DNA of 64,000 bases from Gracilimonas sp017641085 (GTDB lineage: Bacteria; Bacteroidota; Rhodothermia; Balneolales; Balneolaceae), in the NCBI RefSeq assembly GCF_046115515.1, contig NZ_CP175953.1; one strand, written 5' to 3'. The notes beneath the pieces were generated by a model, which saw only the letters and a list, made by a program, of their open reading frames with translations, searched no databases and had not been told where the DNA came from. Shown in pieces: positions 59,422-64,000 of the stretch (position 1 is the first letter of the stretch; each line of letters starts with the position of its first letter). Made by a program: the position numbers and the translations under genes.

Positions 59422-60804
59422 GTTAAGTGGAAAACAGAGTTCGAAGATGGTTTCGCCGGGTTTGGATTGTACGGAGATGGTGCCATTGTGCTTATTTACA
59501 ATTTTACGGACAAAATCGAGACCGAGGCCGGTTCCTTCTCCTATACCTTTGGTTGTAAAAAAAGGATCGAAAATTTTGGTTTGAATGTCCTCCGGGATGC
59601 CTGTTCCATTGTCTTTAAAATAAATTCTAAGGTCTCCGTTTTTGGCCTCGGCAGAAACCTCGATACGGCCCTCTTTCTCAATCGCATCAACGGCATTGTC
59701 GAGCAGGTTCATCCATACCTGATTCAATTCACTCACAAACCCACAAAACTCTGGTAAATCATCGGGGATGTTTACTTCTACCGATACCTGTTTTTCTTTT
59801 ATTTGATGATTTAAAATACTGAGCGTGCTTTTCAACAACTTTTCCAGTTCAACCGGCTGCTTCTCATTTGCCTGATCCATATGCGAATAGGTTTTCACCG
59901 ACGAAACCAGGTCAGAAATACGACGAGATGCATCCTCAACCTCAGCAATCATCTTTTCGGTAACAAACACATCTTCAATCCATTTAAAAACCGGGGGGAG
60001 CAAGGCTTCATCACCGATATCTTTGATTTGTTCAAGAGACTCTACATCGAATCCGTGTTCAGCAAATGTTTCTGCCAGTTCATAAGCTTCTTCAATACCG
60101 TGACCTTCCATCCAATCAGCCAGGTCATCTTCAAGCGATGTTCTTTCTATCAAAGAAAGGGAGGGAATCTCAGCATTCAGCTTATTGAAAATCACCTTGT
60201 TTATGGCATCCACTTGTTCTTCTGAAAGTTTGAGCTCCATCATGCCTTTAAACTTTTCGGGTTTGGCGTGAAGGTTTGCTTTCAGGGAAGTAGCGCTTCT
60301 GACCATAGCCGAAGCGGGATTATTCAGCTCATGGGCTAAACCGGCAGATAGTTTACCCAGGGCCAGTAATTTCTCGTTTTGTTGCTGCTGGGTAGTGAAA
60401 TGACGAATACGATCGGAGAGGGCATGCACAAAAGATTCGATTAGCTGATAATGAGCAGCAATTTCGGGGAATTTATCCTCATGGGTGATTAAAACAGTCG
60501 ATTCCTCTATTACAGTTACATAAGCCAGAGACGATTGAAGTCTTGAAAAGGGAAGCTTTCCGGTGAGGTCGCCGGCTTCAAAAGTATCGATAACGGTAAA
60601 TTGGTCTCCCCGCTTAAGTTGCAGCCGAATGTTTCCTTCAAGCAGCAGGTACATCTTGTTGATTTCGTCACCGGGCTTTACAATCACCTCATCCGGTTGG
60701 TAAGTGCACACTTCCGACAACCGAACATACTCCCGAATTTGATCTTCCGGAACCTCGGAAAACTGAGGAAACGATTGAATCCCTTTTACGATATAGTCGT
60801 CCAT
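59419..60804 (-). CDS. Histidine kinase with N-terminal cyclic-nucleotide-binding domain
   Basis: A 461-residue cytoplasmic kinase. Residues about 10-120 form a CRP-type cNMP-binding beta-roll: VIVKPGDEINKMYLLLEGNI, then LKRGDQFTVIDTFEAGDLTG. The histidine-kinase core follows: H box LSAGLAHELNNPASAM with H158, N box LNQVWMNLLDNAVDAIEKEG, G1 KDNGTGIPED and G2 GEGTGLGLDF. There is no membrane segment, so it senses an intracellular ligand, probably a cyclic nucleotide or other anion. It is translationally coupled to the UBP zinc finger gene (TGATG) and is followed by the REC-TrxR gene, its likely partner. H-to-D phosphotransfer is inferred. Confidence 0.9.
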   Translation of the reverse strand: MDDYIVKGIQSFPQFSEVPEDQIREYVRLSEVCTYQPDEVIVKPGDEINKMYLLLEGNIRLQLKRGDQFTVIDTFEAGDLTGKLPFSRLQSSLAYVTVIEESTVLITHEDKFPEIAAHYQLIESFVHALSDRIRHFTTQQQQNEKLLALGKLSAGLAHELNNPASAMVRSATSLKANLHAKPEKFKGMMELKLSEEQVDAINKVIFNKLNAEIPSLSLIERTSLEDDLADWMEGHGIEEAYELAETFAEHGFDVESLEQIKDIGDEALLPPVFKWIEDVFVTEKMIAEVEDASRRISDLVSSVKTYSHMDQANEKQPVELEKLLKSTLSILNHQIKEKQVSVEVNIPDDLPEFCGFVSELNQVWMNLLDNAVDAIEKEGRIEVSAEAKNGDLRIYFKDNGTGIPEDIQTKIFDPFFTTKGIGEGTGLGLDFVRKIVNKHNGTISVQSKPGETIFELCFPLN

Positions 60805-61061
60805 CAGGGCCTCATGTATAGTTCATCGATATAACACCAGCGCCATTCTTCACCGGGTTCGACAGAGCGGATGATGGGATGATGAGATTCCTCGAAATGA
60901 GCGCGGGCGTGTTTGTTTGGGGATGAATCGCAGCAACCCACATAACCACAAGTCATACACATGCGCAGGTGAACCCAAGAACTGTCCTGCTCCACACAAT
61001 CCGGGCAAACATCTTCGGCAGTATTTACAACCTTGATCATATCTTTGTGCGAGCAAGCCAT
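60804..61061 (-). CDS. UBP-type zinc finger protein
   Basis: An 85-residue protein with a UBP-type (ZnF-UBP) finger: C3, H5, C19, C22, C35, C38, C43, C44, H51, H55 and H60 in order, including MCMTCGYVGCCDSSPNKHAR. In eukaryotes this fold binds the ubiquitin C-terminus. In bacteria such small proteins lie beside flavin oxidoreductases and antiporters and have no assigned function; ubiquitin binding is not expected. Its stop overlaps the histidine kinase start by one base, and it follows the DsbA-like gene by ten bases, so it belongs to the same operon. Confidence 0.88.
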   Translation of the reverse strand: MACSHKDMIKVVNTAEDVCPDCVEQDSSWVHLRMCMTCGYVGCCDSSPNKHARAHFEESHHPIIRSVEPGEEWRWCYIDELYMRP

Positions 61062-61071
61062 AAGCGTTTAT

Positions 61072-61596
61072 TTAGTTCAGGAAAGTATCAACAAAAGCCT
61101 TCAATTGATTATAATCCAATTCACCGGAATATCGCTTTCCGTTCACAAAAAAAGTAGGAGTGTCGTCTACGCCGCTTTTAACACCACCCCGGAAATCAGC
61201 GGTAACCCGACCGGCAAATTCATTGGTTGTCAGGTTTACCTTAAAGCGATATAAATCGAGCCCGATATCTTCAGCAAATTCAAGAATTCTGTTTTCACTC
61301 AGCCTTCGGTTGTGTTTAAAAAGCAGGTTGTGCATCTCCCAGAACCGATCCTGAGCACCGGCGCACAAAGCCGCCTCAGCTGCTAACTGAGCGTTCGGGT
61401 GTTTTTTGCGAAGCGGGAAATTTCGGAATACAAACTTCAGCTTCTGCTTATACTTCTTCAGCAACATCTGCGAAAAACGATATCCCAGCCGGCTGTATGG
61501 GCACTCATAGTCACCATATTCGAGCAATGTGACTGGTGCATCAGGGTTACCCAGCATATAGTCATCATCTGATATTTCAGCATATAAATCGCTCAT
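61072..61596 (-). CDS. Cytoplasmic DsbA/thioredoxin-fold protein with single-Cys motif CPYS
   Basis: A 174-residue protein without a signal peptide. LLEYGDYECPYSRLGYRFSQ contains the active-site position C32-P-Y-S35, where DsbA has CPxC; the second Cys is Ser. The later cis-Pro segment DDTPTFFVNG is intact. This suggests a glutathione-S-transferase-like, isomerase or monothiol role rather than disulphide exchange between two Cys; the cytoplasmic location differs from classical DsbA. It is coupled to the antiporter gene by a 4-base overlap (ATGA) and precedes the UBP gene by 10 bases. Confidence 0.88.
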   Translation of the reverse strand: MSDLYAEISDDDYMLGNPDAPVTLLEYGDYECPYSRLGYRFSQMLLKKYKQKLKFVFRNFPLRKKHPNAQLAAEAALCAGAQDRFWEMHNLLFKHNRRLSENRILEFAEDIGLDLYRFKVNLTTNEFAGRVTADFRGGVKSGVDDTPTFFVNGKRYSGELDYNQLKAFVDTFLN

Positions 61597-63161
61597 CGGT
61601 CAAAAGTCAGGTTAAGCGAAGTGCTCTCTGACGGGCCTTCTTCGAGGCTGAGTTCAGCTAACTTTTTCCCAGCCTGAGACATCGGCAGACAAACCGCCGT
61701 AGCTCCCGCTTCTCTAAGAGCTTTATGTTCGTCGCTTCGCATGGTCAGGGCCACTACATCTCCATTATAACCATATTGACGGAGCAATTTTGTGGCTTCC
61801 ACTTTAGTGCCGGGATTTGGGATAGCCAGCATGATGGCTTTAATATTTTCAAGATTGATGTTCTCCCATAATTCGGGATCGCGGGCATCACCGTACACTA
61901 CCCGTCTTTTGCTTTGAATATTTTCTTCCAGCTTGGCCGGATCTGCATCCATACCAATTACTTTGTGGCCGTAATATTTCATGTACTCATAAGCGGATGA
62001 ACCGGCCTGCCCCATTCCAACCACCAGGTAATTTGCACTGCCAAGCGAGACCACCTGCTGACCCGGATGTTTGACATCCCGTTCGTACTTGAGCAGGGAA
62101 AGCTCAAACCGACTCCAAAGGGCATTTACATTTGCAGAAAGCGGAGCGTTGATGGCATAAGATACTGCCACAAGCAAGGCGAAACTGGTAACAACGGTTT
62201 CCGGGATGAAGCCACCTGAAACGGCTACAATTCCGGCAATGAGGGTAAATTCACTGTAAGAAGTGAGCGTGGTAGTAACCAGAAAGGAGTTTCTGGATCG
62301 CAGTTTGAATCCCACCAGCAAAAAGAAGTAGAGTATGGATTTGATGGGGAGTAAGGCTAAAATGACCACGCAGAATATCAGTTCGTTGTAACCCGGTAAT
62401 CCTGCAAGGCCCACTTCCAGAAAGAATCCAACCAGAAAGGCCTCTTTGAGTCCCCAAAGTTTGTGGGTGAGTTCATCAGCAAGTTTATGGCCGGAAAGCA
62501 GAGCACCTGCTACTAAAGCACCCAGTTCGGATGATAGTCCCAATACTTCAAAAAGAGCTCCGCCGCCGATAGCTAAAATTAAGGCGAATAAAAGCTGAAG
62601 TTCATCATGTCCGCTAGCAATTAGGGCTTTAATTAACAGCGGGCGGAAAAGGGGCAGAGCCAGTAAAGCCAAGCCCCATATGGAAGGCACGCCGCCACCG
62701 GTTAAAGCCAGCAAAGCGATGGCAACAATATCCTGCAAAATCAAAATACCGATAGAGACACGGGCGTGGAAAGCGCCGAGTTCGCCGCGGTCTTCCAGGG
62801 ATTTGGCGGCCAGCACCGTACTTGAAAAGCCCAGAAGGATACCAATTATGACAGCTTCAACAAGCTCGTATCCGAAAAAGGAGGCAATCAGTCCGAATAC
62901 TCCGGCAGTTAAGGCGAGATGGATACCACCCGCGCCCAAAACTTCCGGTCGCAGAATACTTTTAAGGCGCAGGTGAAGACCTACCGTAAACAGTAGAAAT
63001 AAAACCCCGAGATGCCCGATCTCGTGAAGGGTGTCGGTGGTTTCAAATCCCAAAAGAGAGAGAATAATACCGGCACCGAGAAAACCGACCAGTGGCGGCA
63101 ACTTAAGTCGCGATACAGCCATCCCCAGAACATAGGCTGCTGCCAGCCAAAGAATTTCCAT
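61593..63161 (-). CDS. Cation:proton antiporter, KefB-type (CPA2) with NAD-binding domain
   Basis: A 522-residue inner-membrane protein. About 12 helices (AAAYVLGMAVSRLKLPPLVG with GFLGAGIILSLLGFE, FLLFTVGLHLRLKSILRPEV) form the CPA2 exchanger. The C-terminal third is a TrkA-N/RCK nucleotide-binding domain: YLVVGMGQAGSSAYEYMKYY with HKVIGMDADPAKLEENI and YGDARDPELW. Kef-type systems exchange K+ (or Na+) for H+ and are gated by redox adducts or NAD(H). It is the first gene of the coupled set with the DsbA-like gene. A role in controlling internal pH or K+ with redox input is inferred. Confidence 0.9.
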   Translation of the reverse strand: MEILWLAAAYVLGMAVSRLKLPPLVGFLGAGIILSLLGFETTDTLHEIGHLGVLFLLFTVGLHLRLKSILRPEVLGAGGIHLALTAGVFGLIASFFGYELVEAVIIGILLGFSSTVLAAKSLEDRGELGAFHARVSIGILILQDIVAIALLALTGGGVPSIWGLALLALPLFRPLLIKALIASGHDELQLLFALILAIGGGALFEVLGLSSELGALVAGALLSGHKLADELTHKLWGLKEAFLVGFFLEVGLAGLPGYNELIFCVVILALLPIKSILYFFLLVGFKLRSRNSFLVTTTLTSYSEFTLIAGIVAVSGGFIPETVVTSFALLVAVSYAINAPLSANVNALWSRFELSLLKYERDVKHPGQQVVSLGSANYLVVGMGQAGSSAYEYMKYYGHKVIGMDADPAKLEENIQSKRRVVYGDARDPELWENINLENIKAIMLAIPNPGTKVEATKLLRQYGYNGDVVALTMRSDEHKALREAGATAVCLPMSQAGKKLAELSLEEGPSESTSLNLTFDR

Positions 63162-63169
63162 GTTTGTGA

Positions 63170-63245
63170 ATTAAAGATTCAAAATGAAAAATTAAAAATA
63201 GGTGTCCAACCAATTTTTAATTTTTCATCTTTCATTTTGAATTTA
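63170..63245. repeat. AT-rich long hairpin, copy 3
   Basis: ATTCAAAATGAAAAATTAAA (63178-63197) and ATTTTTAATTTTTCATC... with CATTTTGAATTT (63213-63244) lie between the hydrolase and antiporter genes. The hydrolase's last codons and stop (LNSK*) are in the right arm. Confidence 0.8.
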
Positions 63246-63900
63246 ATAAGGCATTAATATGCTTGATCTCATCTTCATTCACAAGGTGTCCCATGCCCGT
63301 GTATAGTTTTTTGGTGACATCTGCGCCCAACTGCTTCAGAAGTTCTTCGGTTTCATTAACGCGTTCTTTGGGGATATGTGGATCAACATCACTGCAGCCT
63401 AAAAAAGCCGGAGTTTTTTGAAGGTCGCCGGTGTATTGGTCAAAATCCACAGATTCGCCGATCACACCTCCACTCAATGCAATCAAGCCGGCATACTTTG
63501 CAGGGTGACGCGCTATAAACTCAGAAGCAAGACACGCTCCCTGAGAAAACCCCAGAAGAAAGATTCGGTCTTTTGAGATGCCATCCGACTCGAGTTCCTC
63601 AATGATGTCATGAATTTTCTGAAGACCGGAAGACAGGCCGGGCTCGTTCCTTTCGGTTGGGGCCATAAAAGAATAGGGATACCAGGTGTGTCCATTTGCC
63701 TGAGGTGCCCGATAGGTGATTTTTTTATCGGTTTCGAATGCGGAACTCAGGTTGAGTATGCTGGGAGCGCTGGCTCCGCGACCGTGAATCATAATCATGG
63801 CGTAATCGGCCTCTGAAGCAGGTACTCCGGCTTTAGCTACTGGTGTGTTTTGATGGGGACCTTCGAAATTTGTGTTGTCTGTTACACGGAATAAACTCAT
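63232..63900 (-). CDS. Alpha/beta hydrolase, phospholipase/carboxylesterase-type
   Basis: A 222-residue cytoplasmic hydrolase of the Abhydrolase_2 group (carboxylesterase-like). MIMIHGRGASAPSILNL is the oxyanion segment, FLLGFSQGACLASEF carries the nucleophile in G-x-S-x-G, with CSDVDPHIPKERVNET (Asp) and GMGHLVNEDE (His). I start at ATG 63900; an upstream in-frame start at 63936 adds 12 residues with no family match. Substrate unknown. It lies before the antiporter on the same strand with a 70-base gap holding a hairpin, so co-transcription is possible but not sure. Confidence 0.87.
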   Translation of the reverse strand: MSLFRVTDNTNFEGPHQNTPVAKAGVPASEADYAMIMIHGRGASAPSILNLSSAFETDKKITYRAPQANGHTWYPYSFMAPTERNEPGLSSGLQKIHDIIEELESDGISKDRIFLLGFSQGACLASEFIARHPAKYAGLIALSGGVIGESVDFDQYTGDLQKTPAFLGCSDVDPHIPKERVNETEELLKQLGADVTKKLYTGMGHLVNEDEIKHINALLNSK

Positions 63901-63937
63901 GAATGCAATTGTAATTGGATTGGACTTGGTAATCATT

Positions 63938-63979
63938 TTCTAACGTAGAGACACAAGATTTTGTGTCTCTACGTTAGAA
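63938..63979. repeat. Perfect 19-bp hairpin, GTAGAG-type, copy 2
   Basis: TTCTAACGTAGAGACACAA (63938-63956), loop GATT, and its complement (63961-63979). It is related to 44067-44104 through the GTAGAG-n-CACAA core. Confidence 0.85.
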
Positions 63980-64000
63980 ATGTGCTAGGATGTTGCCTTT

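Overview
This window looks like chromosomal DNA of a Balneolota/Bacteroidota-type marine or saline bacterium (Balneola/Gracilimonas-like). The evidence is a type IX secretion C-terminal sorting domain on a secreted nuclease, promoters of the TTG / TAnnTTTG type before secG and a neighbouring lipoprotein gene, a SecA with a long internal insertion and no C-terminal Cys cluster, the TIGR03546/TIGR03545 gene pair, and many intergenic palindromes. The assignment is inferred from gene content only. No plasmid, prophage or IS transposase gene is visible.

Region 1-18 kb: a mosaic of housekeeping genes (end of a class III cyclase, tRNA-Ser, the tilS-hpt operon), secreted hydrolases (beta-lactamase-fold serine hydrolase, M24 peptidase, dienelactone hydrolase), an NhaC antiporter and a degenerate DEAD-box protein. 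These are separated by long composite blocks of dispersed repeats. The blocks contain a truncated Fic gene, a single-domain GIY-YIG nuclease whose 3' end is duplicated 2 kb away inside a second repeat block, and a two-gene HNH nuclease plus PD-(D/E)XK-helicase (DUF2075) cassette that resembles a restriction or defence module.

Region 18-30 kb: a frameshifted CPBP protease, a GxxExxY nuclease-fold gene inside a 525 bp inverted-repeat-bounded element, an SRAP homologue lacking all its catalytic residues, mscS, secG, small lipoproteins, mnmE, an AT-rich two-gene insert of unknown function, an outer-membrane protein and glpK.

Region 30-57 kb: mostly ordinary metabolism and envelope genes: a POT peptide transporter divergent from hutH, DUF456, an S9 peptidase, a frameshifted amidohydrolase, a TPR protein, a DksA-like protein, EamA, MarR, a frameshifted VOC protein, polyphosphate glucokinase, secA, a stand-alone glycogen-binding domain, birA, an alpha-oxoamine synthase, a choice-of-anchor B lipoprotein, TIGR03546/TIGR03545, and a T9SS-exported endonuclease I.

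Region 57-64 kb: a tightly packed minus-strand cluster: alpha/beta hydrolase, Kef-type antiporter, single-cysteine DsbA-like protein, UBP-type zinc finger, a histidine kinase with a cyclic-nucleotide-binding sensor domain, and a response-regulator receiver fused to a thioredoxin-reductase-like flavoprotein that lacks its CxxC. This is the best candidate for an undescribed signalling/redox system. Next come the HNH/DUF2075 pair and the small-nuclease-plus-repeat elements. Three genes are broken only by a length error in a short G run. That pattern needs checking against raw reads before any biological reading.
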